A DNA stretch of 9,381 bases from an uncultured Collinsella sp. (GCA_934655835.1 CAKUHM010000043.1:1-9381); one strand, 5' to 3'. Shown: positions 1-6,519, numbered from the stretch's first letter. Notes: generated by a model not told the origin, from the letters alone. Program-made: numbers and translations.

Positions 1-62
1 GCGGAGGCGCAACCGCTTCCGCAGGCAACGTAGGCCACGTTATGTTGAATGGATTTGGCCAT
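1..62 (-). CDS. 5' end of an iron-sulfur (RnfB-like?) protein, partial
   Basis: Only 20 codons are visible: an ATG 11 nt after the ygfK stop, then a peptide with two cysteines in the segment VAYVACGSGC. A short beta-strand followed by CxxxC resembles the cysteine-containing segment that precedes the ferredoxin domain in RnfB-type electron-transfer proteins, but 20 residues cannot settle this. The Shine-Dalgarno is poor (GGCGAG, 6 nt from the ATG) and the gap to ygfK is very short, so translation is probably coupled to ygfK. The context suggests an electron-transfer partner of YgfK or of a molybdenum hydroxylase further left. That a gene starts here is likely; the family is an inference. Confidence 0.6.
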   Translation of the reverse strand, partial: MAKSIQHNVAYVACGSGCAS

Positions 63-73
63 AAGAGACTCGC

Positions 74-3073
74 CTATTTCTTAAGAAGATACGGATAGCT
101 GTCGCGCACGGCCTTGATGGTCAGGCGGACGGCCTCGGGAAGGCCGGTGTTGACGGCATCGACCGAGACGGTGTGGACCGTGCCGGCGACGCGGACCTTA
201 AAGTGGTCCTCGTCCACGGCCAGGAAGCCCTCGTTCTCGGAGTTCTCCATGTCCTGCTCGCTCCAGAACAGGGTGAGCTTGTCCTTATAGGGACGACCCT
301 CCTGGTAGGGGCAGAACACGGCGCAGTTGCCGCACTCGTTGCACATGCCGTCGACATGGACGACCTGGTGCTTGGCCAGGCCCGGCACCTTAATTGCCAC
401 GTTGGCGCGGTTGGGGCACACGTCGCAGCAGACCTCGCACACCGAGCCGCAGCCCAGGCAGCGGGTCTTGGTGCAATTGCGCTTGTCGCGGCACAGCGAC
501 CCCTTGCGCTCGTAGCAGGTGTCCTCGCGACCGGCCTGAGCATTCTGGTCGGCGTACTTGTTAAAGTCCACGCCAGCGATGGCACGGGCGACCTCGGCGG
601 CGTCGGCGATAGCCTCGACCACGGTGGCCGGACCGTGACGGCAGTCACCGGCAGCCCAGACGCCCTCGACGCCGGTGGAGGTGGCGGCAAGGCGGCCGCG
701 ACGGTCGTGCTCGACGCCCGCGGCGTCGTACAGGCTGGCATCGATGCCCTCGCCCACGGCGCAGATCACCGTGGTGGCGGAAAGCTCGACGGTCTCGCCC
801 GTGGCGACAGGGCTGCGACGGCCGCTTGCATCCGGCTCGCCAAGCTCCATAACGTCGCAGGTCAGCACGGCGCCGTTGAGTACCTTGGGCGCCAGCAGCT
901 CGCAGAACTCAACGCCATCGGCAAGAGCAAGATCGAGCTCTTCCTCGTCGGCGGGCATCTGCTTCTTGGTGCGGCGATACACCAGGCGCACGTTCTTCAC
1001 GCCAGCCAGACGCTTGGCCACGCGAGCCGCGTCCATGGCGGTGTTGCCGGCGCCGATGACCACGACGTCCTCGCCCAGCTCGAGTTTCTCGCCCTTCTTG
1101 GCGGCCTCGAGGAACTCCAGCACGTCGAGCTCGGCGCCCTCGCCCAGGCCCGCAGAGCCGGGCATCCAGGCACCGGTGGCCACGACCACGTCGGTAAAGC
1201 CCTGGGCCTTGAGCTCGTCAATGGACTCCACGCGAGCGTTGAGCTGCACCTTGGCACCAAAGGCCAGGCAAAGCTCGGCGTCGTGGGAGATATCGTCGCT
1301 CGCGATACGGAACTCGGGGATCACGTGACGGACCACGCCGCCGAGAGAGTCGCGGGCCTCGAAGATAGTGACCGGCACGCCGGCGCGCGTCAGGAAGAAC
1401 GCCGTCGCCAGACCGGCCGGGCCGCCGCCGATAACGGCAACGTTGCGCTCGGCGTCGTTGGCAATGGCCTGGGCGCGCAGCTTGGGCAGCACGGCGGTCA
1501 TGGCCTCGCGGGCGGCCTTGAGCTTGCTGGCGCGAATCTGGGCGCCCTCGGGCTCGTAGAATGCACGCTCGCAGGCACGGCCGCAGGGATGCGGGCAGAT
1601 GGTACCGGTAATGAACGGCAGGGCGTTGCGCTCGATGATGATGTTGAGCGCGTCCTCGTAGCGGCCCTCGTCAACAGCCGCCAGATAGGCAGGGATATCC
1701 TGCTGGATGGGGCAGCTCGTACGGCAAGGCGTGGTAAAGCAGTCGGAAAGCGGGCTCTTGCCGGCGACCTTGCGGTCGGGCAGCGGGCGCAGCGGCTTCT
1801 TGTAGAGCGGGTTGGTGAGCGAGTCGGTCTGGATCGCAGTCACGGCCTCGAGAGAGACGCCCGCGAACGGTTTGCCGTCCAGGTCGGTAAACTCGCCGGC
1901 CATCTGGCTAAAGCGCTCGTATCCACCGGGCTTGAGCACGTCGGTCGCCAGGGTAACGGGCCAAATGCCAGCGTCATACAGGGCGCGGATGTTGTAGACC
2001 GTGGCACCGCCGGAGTAGCTGATGCGCAGCTTGCCATCGAACTGCTCGGTAATGCGGCGGGCGGCCTCGATGGTCAGCGAGAACAGCGAACGGCCGGACA
2101 TGTACATCTCGGTAGAAGGCAGCTCGTTCCTCGTCACGTCGACGGGGAACGTGTTGGTCAGCTTGACGCCAAACTCCAGGCCGCGCTCGGCGCACAGGGC
2201 AATCAGGCGCTCGAACATGGGCACGGCGTCGACCCACTGCAGGTCCTCGCGGAAGTGCGTGTCATCGAAAACGATGTAGTCAAAGCCCAGCTCGTTCAGG
2301 CGCTGGCGGGCAAACTCATATCCCAGCAGCGTGGGGTTGCACTTGATGTAGGTGTTGAGGCCCTTCTCGGTGATCAGATAGGTCGCGATGCGCTCGATCT
2401 CCGCCGGCGGGCAGCCATGCAGCGTGGACTCGGTGATGGAGTTGGAGACGCGCGCCGGGATGGACTCGACAAACGCGGCATCGACATGCTCAAACTTGTC
2501 CAGGTTAGCGAGCGCCCACGTGCGGCACTCGTTCCAGACGTCGGAGCCGCTGGCGTCCTTCATGCCCTCGATGTAGGCGTCGACCTTGGGGCTCTTGATG
2601 CCCTCGAGGTCATAACCCACGGACATGTTAAAGACAAAGCCGTCCGGGCTGCCCAGGCCGTACTCACGGGCGATCAGGTGGCAGGCGAACCATGCCTTCA
2701 CGTACTCGGCAAAGGCCTGCGGGACCTCGAGCTCGGTCGACCACTCGCAGTTGTAGCACTCGTCCTGCGCCACAATGCAGGGTTTGTTCACACACTTGGA
2801 GAGCTCCTCGCCATCCATAACCTGGACGGTCTTGAGCTCAAAGAAGCGGGAACCGGCCACATAAGAGGCCACGATGTTCTGGGCCAGCTGCGTATTGGGA
2901 CCGGCGGCCGGGCCAAACGGAGTCTCGATGCGCTCGTCAAAAATGGGAAGCGCGCCCTCCTGGTTGGCCGTGACCATCTTACGCACGCCAAAGATGGCGT
3001 CCTGGGTCTTGTGCTCCTCGATGATCCAGTTCATCAGCTGCGAAAACGGGATCGGCCTCATGATGTCGCTCAT
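74..3073 (-). CDS. ygfK: YgfK, putative selenate reductase/purine-pathway flavin-FeS oxidoreductase subunit
   Basis: This 999-residue protein is close to the length of E. coli YgfK (about 1030). Residues 1-430 form a dihydroorotate-dehydrogenase-like barrel (STLHGCPPAEIER at 216-228, SYSGGATVYNIRALYDAGIW at 352-371). Residues 440-530 form a GltD/DPYD-like Fe-S domain with Cys 445, 450, 454, 493, 497 and 501. Residues 543-835 form the FAD/NAD(P)H module, with GGGPAG at 549-554, a second GAGNTA at 674-679 and WAAGD at 806-810. The C-terminus has two ferredoxin motifs: a Cys-rich stretch at 867-886 and CNECGNCAVFCP at 911-922. The chain resembles dihydropyrimidine dehydrogenase and glutamate synthase small subunit. 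YgfK is named for a reported role in E. coli selenate reduction, and its genes cluster with selenium-dependent molybdenum hydroxylases and anaerobic purine degradation. It probably passes electrons between NAD(P)H and a hydroxylase or reductase partner; the exact reaction is not shown by sequence. The start is set by a clear Shine-Dalgarno; the frame stays open another 41 codons upstream without support. Confidence 0.95.
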   Translation of the reverse strand: MSDIMRPIPFSQLMNWIIEEHKTQDAIFGVRKMVTANQEGALPIFDERIETPFGPAAGPNTQLAQNIVASYVAGSRFFELKTVQVMDGEELSKCVNKPCIVAQDECYNCEWSTELEVPQAFAEYVKAWFACHLIAREYGLGSPDGFVFNMSVGYDLEGIKSPKVDAYIEGMKDASGSDVWNECRTWALANLDKFEHVDAAFVESIPARVSNSITESTLHGCPPAEIERIATYLITEKGLNTYIKCNPTLLGYEFARQRLNELGFDYIVFDDTHFREDLQWVDAVPMFERLIALCAERGLEFGVKLTNTFPVDVTRNELPSTEMYMSGRSLFSLTIEAARRITEQFDGKLRISYSGGATVYNIRALYDAGIWPVTLATDVLKPGGYERFSQMAGEFTDLDGKPFAGVSLEAVTAIQTDSLTNPLYKKPLRPLPDRKVAGKSPLSDCFTTPCRTSCPIQQDIPAYLAAVDEGRYEDALNIIIERNALPFITGTICPHPCGRACERAFYEPEGAQIRASKLKAAREAMTAVLPKLRAQAIANDAERNVAVIGGGPAGLATAFFLTRAGVPVTIFEARDSLGGVVRHVIPEFRIASDDISHDAELCLAFGAKVQLNARVESIDELKAQGFTDVVVATGAWMPGSAGLGEGAELDVLEFLEAAKKGEKLELGEDVVVIGAGNTAMDAARVAKRLAGVKNVRLVYRRTKKQMPADEEELDLALADGVEFCELLAPKVLNGAVLTCDVMELGEPDASGRRSPVATGETVELSATTVICAVGEGIDASLYDAAGVEHDRRGRLAATSTGVEGVWAAGDCRHGPATVVEAIADAAEVARAIAGVDFNKYADQNAQAGREDTCYERKGSLCRDKRNCTKTRCLGCGSVCEVCCDVCPNRANVAIKVPGLAKHQVVHVDGMCNECGNCAVFCPYQEGRPYKDKLTLFWSEQDMENSENEGFLAVDEDHFKVRVAGTVHTVSVDAVNTGLPEAVRLTIKAVRDSYPYLLKK

Positions 3074-3079
3074 AGTGAG

Positions 3080-3084
3080 CTCCT
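3080..3084 (-). promoter_or_regulatory. ygfK ribosome binding site that decides the start
   Basis: AGGAG (within GAGAGGAG) lies 6 nt before the ATG at 3073. It selects the MSDIMRP start over the in-frame ATG at 3196, which would add an Arg-rich tail translated from the intercistronic hairpin. Confidence 0.9.
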
Positions 3085-3147
3085 CTCTGTAACGCCCGGC
3101 GAGACCGCGCGGCGGGCGCAAATACGGTGTAGCGCTAGCACAGCGCC

Positions 3148-3168
3148 GGCGACCCCGCGGAGGTCGCC
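3148..3168. other. small intercistronic hairpin, 7-bp stem
   Basis: GGCGACC at 3148-3154 and GGTCGCC at 3162-3168 are perfect inverted repeats around a 7-nt loop, between ssnA and ygfK. In the minus-strand RNA its first arm contains GGCGA, complementary to the UCGCC in the loop of the larger hairpin just upstream (3172-3207), so a pseudoknot is conceivable. The rest of the 148-nt gap shows no convincing promoter. Confidence 0.5.
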
Positions 3169-3171
3169 CAT

Positions 3172-3207
3172 ACGCGCGTCGGATGCGGCGAAACATCCGA
3201 CGCGCGT
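3172..3207 (-). other. intercistronic stem-loop after ssnA (14-bp perfect stem, 8-nt loop)
   Basis: Arms 3172-3185 and 3194-3207 are perfectly complementary over 14 bp around an 8-nt loop, which reads TTTCGCCG in the RNA sense. It starts 14 nt after the ssnA stop codon and has no U-run, so it is not a canonical rho-independent terminator. It may protect the upstream mRNA end or give partial termination of the actinobacterial type without a U-tail. It shares loop sequence and closing helix with the hairpin at 4725-4756. Confidence 0.85.
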
Positions 3208-3221
3208 GAATCTACTTGTAA

Positions 3222-4577
3222 TTAGTAGGCGCGATCGTTGAGCGTGCTCCAGAGCTTCTTGGACTCGGCCATGGTCCACGCGTTGATCTTGTCCTCATCA
3301 ATGCCAACGAACTCGCGATCCTTGTACAGGACGCGGCCGTTGATGATGGTGGTACGGCAGTTTTTGCCCATCATGCCAAAGAGCATGTGGCCGTCGATGT
3401 TCTCCTCGCTCAGCGGCGTAAAGGGCTTGTAGTCCATAACGATGACGTCGGCGGCAGCGCCGGCCTCGAGCACGCCGAGCTTGCGATCGAAGTACTTGCT
3501 CGCCATCTTGGCGTTGTTCTCGAACAGCATCGTCATGGCCTCGCACCAGCCCACATTGGGCATGGCTGCGTTGTGGCGCTGAATGATCAGGAAGACCTTG
3601 AGACTCTCGAGCATATCGTGGGTGTAGGCGTCGGTGCCCATGCACACGGGGATGCCGCGGCGGAAGAACTCGAGCACGGGGGCGCAGCCCACGGCGTTGC
3701 CCATATTGGATTCGGGGTTGTTGACCAGCCAAGTGCCGGACTCCTTGACGATATCCATCTCGGCAGGCGTCACGTGGATGCAGTGGCCGAGCATGGTGTC
3801 GGGACCCAGCAGGTTGTGCTGTAGCAGGCGCTCGACGGGGCTGATGCCACCGCGGTTGAGGCGGGAATCCCACACGTCATTCATGCCCTCGCACACATGG
3901 ATGTGGAAGCCGGTCAGGCCGTTGTTGGCCTCGGCCATCTTGTCCATGGTCTCGTCCGACAGCGTAAAGGTGGCGTGACCGCCAAACATGGCGGCGATCA
4001 TGTGGTTATCGTTATCGCGACGCTCCTTGGCGGCCCACTGGGCAAACTCGGCGTTCTCGGCAATGGCCTGGTCGCATTTTTCCTGGCCGCGGCGATCAGA
4101 GACCTCGTAGCACAGGCACGAACGCATGCCCAGCTCCTGAGCTGCGTCCTTAATGGTGAAGAGGCTTCCCGGGATCTCGCAGAAGCTCGCATGGTGATCG
4201 AAGATCGTGGTGACGCCATCGCGGATGGAGTCAAGAATCGTGGCATAGGCGCTGGCCTTGGTGCCGTCGAGCGTCAGGTTGTCGTCGATCTTCCACCACT
4301 GCTGCTCAAGATTCTCCAGGAAGTTGGTGGGGTTGCAGCCCTTAATGGCAAGGCCGCGGGCCAGACCCGAGTAGATGTGGGTGTGGCAGTTGATAAGTCC
4401 GGGCATGATGAGGTTGCCCTGGGCGTCGACGTACTCGGCATCCGGGTACTTGGCCTTGAGCTCGCACTCGGGCCCCACTTCGACGATCGTATCTCCGTCA
4501 ATGGCGACCGCACCGTTTGGAATGAACGGGGTCTGAGCGTTGCGAGTAAAGACGGAACCGTTAGCGACCAGAAGCAT
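3222..4577 (-). CDS. ssnA: SsnA, putative amidohydrolase of the YgfK/purine cluster
   Basis: This 451-residue protein matches the length of E. coli SsnA (442) and belongs to the metal-dependent amidohydrolase superfamily, the deaminase/chlorohydrolase branch. Visible metal and catalytic elements are HTH at 65-67 after PGLINC, HVCE with His227 and Glu230, GHCIH with His265, and GTDAYTHD with Asp316. This is the full ligand set of the branch (two His of HxH, His, His, Asp, plus a catalytic Glu), so the enzyme should be active with one metal ion. It is cytosolic, with no signal peptide. The family substrate is not firmly known; co-occurrence with ygfK, molybdenum hydroxylases and anaerobic purine degradation points to hydrolysis of a purine-derived ring or amidine. 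Transcription continues from the permease gene across a 195-nt structured gap. The start is chosen by a Shine-Dalgarno just upstream. Confidence 0.95.
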   Translation of the reverse strand: MLLVANGSVFTRNAQTPFIPNGAVAIDGDTIVEVGPECELKAKYPDAEYVDAQGNLIMPGLINCHTHIYSGLARGLAIKGCNPTNFLENLEQQWWKIDDNLTLDGTKASAYATILDSIRDGVTTIFDHHASFCEIPGSLFTIKDAAQELGMRSCLCYEVSDRRGQEKCDQAIAENAEFAQWAAKERRDNDNHMIAAMFGGHATFTLSDETMDKMAEANNGLTGFHIHVCEGMNDVWDSRLNRGGISPVERLLQHNLLGPDTMLGHCIHVTPAEMDIVKESGTWLVNNPESNMGNAVGCAPVLEFFRRGIPVCMGTDAYTHDMLESLKVFLIIQRHNAAMPNVGWCEAMTMLFENNAKMASKYFDRKLGVLEAGAAADVIVMDYKPFTPLSEENIDGHMLFGMMGKNCRTTIINGRVLYKDREFVGIDEDKINAWTMAESKKLWSTLNDRAY

Positions 4578-4582
4578 GGATG

Positions 4583-4589
4583 CTCCCTT
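4583..4589 (-). promoter_or_regulatory. ssnA ribosome binding site that decides the start
   Basis: AAGGGAG lies 5 nt before the ATG at 4577. An in-frame ATG at 4595 lies upstream of this site and has no Shine-Dalgarno of its own, so MLLVANG is the better N-terminus. It also matches the usual start of the family. Confidence 0.85.
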
Positions 4590-4631
4590 CAACATCAGGG
4601 GCGGGGTTTGACACCTCTGACATGGCGGAGT

Positions 4632-4721
4632 GCGAAGCGCCGGCCTACACCGGAAACGGGCCCTCTCCCGTCAACGCTTCACCAAAGGGACAAACCCTTT
4701 GAAGTGCGGCTTGGCGCCGCA
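4632..4721 (-). ncRNA. structured intercistronic RNA before ssnA (three-way junction plus two hairpins)
   Basis: Read in the minus-strand RNA, the segment gives in order: TGCGGC/GCCGCA with a 5-nt loop (4705-4721); CAAAGGG/CCCTTTG with a 5-nt loop (4683-4701); then a closing helix GAAGCG/CGCTTC (4634-4639 with 4675-4680, extendable by one G-U and one G-C pair) that encloses CGGG/CCCG (4657-4670) and CCGG/CCGG (4640-4653). The last set folds as a compact three-way junction. I do not recognise the consensus of any named riboswitch here. A TTGACG within it could be a -35 box, but no good -10 follows. It could be an attenuator, an mRNA-stability element or an unassigned regulatory RNA. Pairing was found by eye; no folding energy was computed. 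Confidence 0.45.
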
Positions 4722-4724
4722 TGG

Positions 4725-4756
4725 CGTCGGCGGACGAGGCGATGCGTCCGCCGACG
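4725..4756 (-). other. intercistronic stem-loop after the permease gene (12-bp perfect stem, 8-nt loop)
   Basis: Arms 4725-4736 and 4745-4756 pair perfectly over 12 bp around an 8-nt loop that reads CATCGCCT in the RNA sense. It begins 16 nt after the permease stop and lacks a U-run. Loop bases TCGCC occupy the same loop positions as in the hairpin after ssnA, and the six loop-closing pairs are the same apart from one compensatory change. Confidence 0.85.
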
Positions 4757-4772
4757 AATAGCACCGAATTGG

Positions 4773-6167
4773 TTACTTCTTGCTCTCGGGCAAGACCAGA
4801 TCCACGGCAGCGTCCTTGGCAGCATCGATGTGCTGAGCCACGACCGGCGTCTGCGGAAGGATCAGGTTAAGGACAATGGCCATGATGGCGGTGGGGGTTA
4901 CGGCATTGGAGCCGATGACGGTGGACACCCAGGCGGGCATACCCTCGCCGGCAAGGCAACCGCTGGCCATCCAGATACCCAGGCCAAAGACGACGGAGGT
5001 ACCGACGATGGTGGTAGTGCGCTGCGTGAGGCCCTCGCGGGTGAACATGCGCACGCCGTTCATGGTGATGGTGCCAAAGACGCCGACGGTCGCGCCGCCG
5101 ATGACAGGCTGCGGGATAGCGGAAAGGACGGCAGAAAGCTGCGGGAACAGGCCGGCGATGGCAAAGACGGCCGCAATGATCACAAAGACCCACTTGTTGA
5201 CGACCTTGTTGGAGCAGATGATGCCCACGTTCTGGCCAAGGGCGCTGGTGGGAAGACCGCCCAGCAGGCCGCCGACCATAGAGGTGAGGCCCTGGGACAC
5301 GATAGCGCCGGAGAGCTCGCGCTCGGTGGGCATACGGTCGATGGAGCCCAGGCAGGCGGCGGAGACGTCACCGATAACCTGGATGGCAACCATGGGGAAC
5401 ACGACGGCGAGGGTAATGCAGACCTCGGGATCAAACTCGAGCGCGTAGGGCATGAGCTTGGGAAGGGCGAAGACCTGAGCGGTGGCGACGCTGGAGAAGT
5501 CGATCATGCCAAAGGGGATGGAGACGATCATGCCGACGATCATGCCAAAGAACACGGATCCCAGCTTGAGCGTGCCCTTGCCAAAGTTGGCGAGCGCAAA
5601 GACCACGGCGAAGGTGATAAGAGCGACGCACCAGGCCTGCGGGGTGCCCCACAGCGGCGTACCCATACCGCCGGCCATATACTTGACGGCCGTGGGATAC
5701 AGCGAAACGCCGATGGAGAAGATGACCGTACCGGTCACGACGGGCGGGAACAGCCACTTGATCTTGCTGTAGGCCAGACCAAAGAGGACCGCGACGGCGC
5801 CGCCGACGATCTCGCCGCCCAGCAGCGCACCAAAGCTAAAGCCCGAGGCGCCCATGGCCTGCAGGGCCGGCAGGAACGCGAACGAAACGCCCATGACGAT
5901 GGGCAGGCCGCCGCCGATGCGACGGAAGGGAGCGAAGGCCTGAAGGGCCGTATCGATCGCCGAAAGAATGAGCGCGACCTGGATGATGTCGGTGCTCTGC
6001 TGGCTATTAAAGCCGTAGACGCCGGCCATGATGACCGCCGGGGTAATGATGCCGGCAAACGATGCCAGTACGTGCTGAAGGGCACACGGGATCATTTCCT
6101 TAACGGGAGGCATGCCTTCGCGAGTGAACAGGGCTTCAGTGCCGTTCGTAACCGTCTCCTGGGTCAT
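4773..6167 (-). CDS. NCS2 family purine/uracil-xanthine permease, atypical active site
   Basis: This 464-residue protein is highly hydrophobic throughout, with a short polar N-terminus and Lys-ended C-terminus, as expected for a 14-segment inner-membrane nucleobase transporter. Family landmarks are the QH pair in the first membrane segment (Gln31-His32), GLPIVMGVSFAFLP (87-100), the IGD motif (265-267), and the signature SALGQNVGI (308-316) with Gln312-Asn313. As first gene of an operon with ssnA and ygfK it most plausibly imports urate or xanthine, in the manner of E. coli UacT (YgfU) or XanQ, but substrate cannot be read from sequence. Oddly, the positions equivalent to XanQ Glu272 and Asp304 are Gln263 and Gln292. 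The Shine-Dalgarno is ambiguous: GGTGG lies 4 nt and GAGG about 12 nt before the ATG, and a CAACCTC in the leader could pair with that GAGG region. Confidence 0.93.
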   Translation of the reverse strand: MTQETVTNGTEALFTREGMPPVKEMIPCALQHVLASFAGIITPAVIMAGVYGFNSQQSTDIIQVALILSAIDTALQAFAPFRRIGGGLPIVMGVSFAFLPALQAMGASGFSFGALLGGEIVGGAVAVLFGLAYSKIKWLFPPVVTGTVIFSIGVSLYPTAVKYMAGGMGTPLWGTPQAWCVALITFAVVFALANFGKGTLKLGSVFFGMIVGMIVSIPFGMIDFSSVATAQVFALPKLMPYALEFDPEVCITLAVVFPMVAIQVIGDVSAACLGSIDRMPTERELSGAIVSQGLTSMVGGLLGGLPTSALGQNVGIICSNKVVNKWVFVIIAAVFAIAGLFPQLSAVLSAIPQPVIGGATVGVFGTITMNGVRMFTREGLTQRTTTIVGTSVVFGLGIWMASGCLAGEGMPAWVSTVIGSNAVTPTAIMAIVLNLILPQTPVVAQHIDAAKDAAVDLVLPESKK

Positions 6168-6254
6168 TTGACCACCAATCCTCGAAGTAGTTGTTTTCGC
6201 ATCTAACGCTCTATTGTGACGCAGTGCGGGGTTGAGGTTGTGCCTTCATTGCAT

Positions 6255-6283
6255 ATCGTATTAAAGATGATTCTCATTCTCAA
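6255..6283 (-). promoter_or_regulatory. candidate sigma-70-type promoter of the permease-ssnA-ygfK operon
   Basis: On the minus strand, TTGAGA (6278-6283) and TACGAT (6255-6260) are separated by exactly 17 nt. Start of transcription would fall near 6248, giving a leader of about 80 nt. The region is AT-rich against GC-rich flanks. Confidence 0.6.
6268..6282. promoter_or_regulatory. Fur-like box overlapping the operon promoter
   Basis: TGATTCTCATTCTCA matches the 15-base Fur-family consensus TGATAATNATTATCA at 11 of 14 defined positions, counted by eye. On the minus strand it reads as a tandem GAGAAT repeat. It covers part of the -35 box and most of the spacer, so a bound repressor would block RNA polymerase. 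Chance occurrence in AT-rich DNA is possible. Confidence 0.35.
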
Positions 6284-6310
6284 TAATAATTTTTTGTTAT
6301 CAGACTATTC

Positions 6311-6320
6311 TTCAGCTGAA
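6311..6320. promoter_or_regulatory. perfect 10-bp palindrome TTCAGCTGAA in the divergent region
   Basis: The palindrome is exact, lies between the two candidate minus-strand promoters, and is flanked by GTTAT (6296-6300) and ATAAC (6321-6325). A further inverted repeat, TTTCC/GGAAA with an 8-nt gap, lies at 6329-6346. Any of these could be a binding site; none matches an operator I can name. Confidence 0.3.
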
Positions 6321-6356
6321 ATAACGCATTTCCGCAGGTCAGGAAAGTGTCTAGTC

Positions 6357-6386
6357 AAAATAACATCTAACTTTTCTTTTGGTCAA
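6357..6386 (-). promoter_or_regulatory. possible second, upstream promoter of the permease operon
   Basis: TTGACC (6381-6386) and an extended -10 TGTTATTTT, with hexamer TATTTT at 6357-6362, are 18 nt apart on the minus strand. It is weaker than the promoter at 6255-6283. Its -35 box is inside the palindrome at 6381-6395. Confidence 0.35.
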
Positions 6387-6395
6387 CCGTTTACC
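6381..6395. promoter_or_regulatory. near-perfect 15-bp palindrome, candidate operator of the divergent regulator
   Basis: GGTCAACCGTTTACC has symmetric positions GGT-AAC-GTT-ACC around a central base; only one symmetric pair and the centre do not match. Its size and dyad symmetry suit a dimeric HTH regulator, and it lies about 125 bp upstream of the regulator start. No direct evidence links it to the neighbouring protein. Confidence 0.4.
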
Positions 6396-6506
6396 GCCAA
6401 ATTCCTACCGCTCGTCCGTATTACGCAATGTACCTGCGAATATGCGAGTCAATAGACACCGTGTTACCATGAGAAAAAATTGTTATGAACATTTCCGATT
6501 TCACCC

Positions 6507-6513
6507 AAAGGAG
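6507..6513 (+). promoter_or_regulatory. ribosome binding site selecting a GTG start for the regulator
   Basis: AAAGGAG stands 6 nt before GTG at 6520. In-frame ATGs upstream, such as those at 6379 and 6469, lack a Shine-Dalgarno and would add residues absent from the family. No convincing plus-strand promoter was found upstream. Confidence 0.85.
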
Positions 6514-6519
6514 TCGCCC

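Noticed and set aside
3074..3196. 41-residue N-terminal extension of YgfK
   Set aside because: Arg/Pro/Gly-rich translation of the intercistronic hairpin, without Shine-Dalgarno; the downstream start has AGGAG at good spacing.
3172..3207. Rho-independent terminator ending the operon after ssnA
   Set aside because: No U-run follows the stem and ygfK lies downstream on the same strand with no convincing promoter of its own, so full termination is unlikely.
173..3241. Plus-strand open frame of 1022 codons opposite ygfK
   Set aside because: It is a mirror of ygfK caused by its GC-rich third codon positions; the translation is low-complexity (Ala, Gly, Leu, His, Arg-rich) with no domain, while the opposite strand encodes a clear family protein.
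4578..4772. Known purine riboswitch controlling ssnA
   Set aside because: A three-way junction is present but stems are only 4 bp in the inner helices and I do not see the conserved junction and loop-loop bases of that class.
3897..6206. Plus-strand open frame of 769 codons opposite ssnA and the permease
   Set aside because: Rich in Asp, Gly, His, Lys and Arg with no recognisable fold, and it spans two genuine genes and a hairpin-filled gap.
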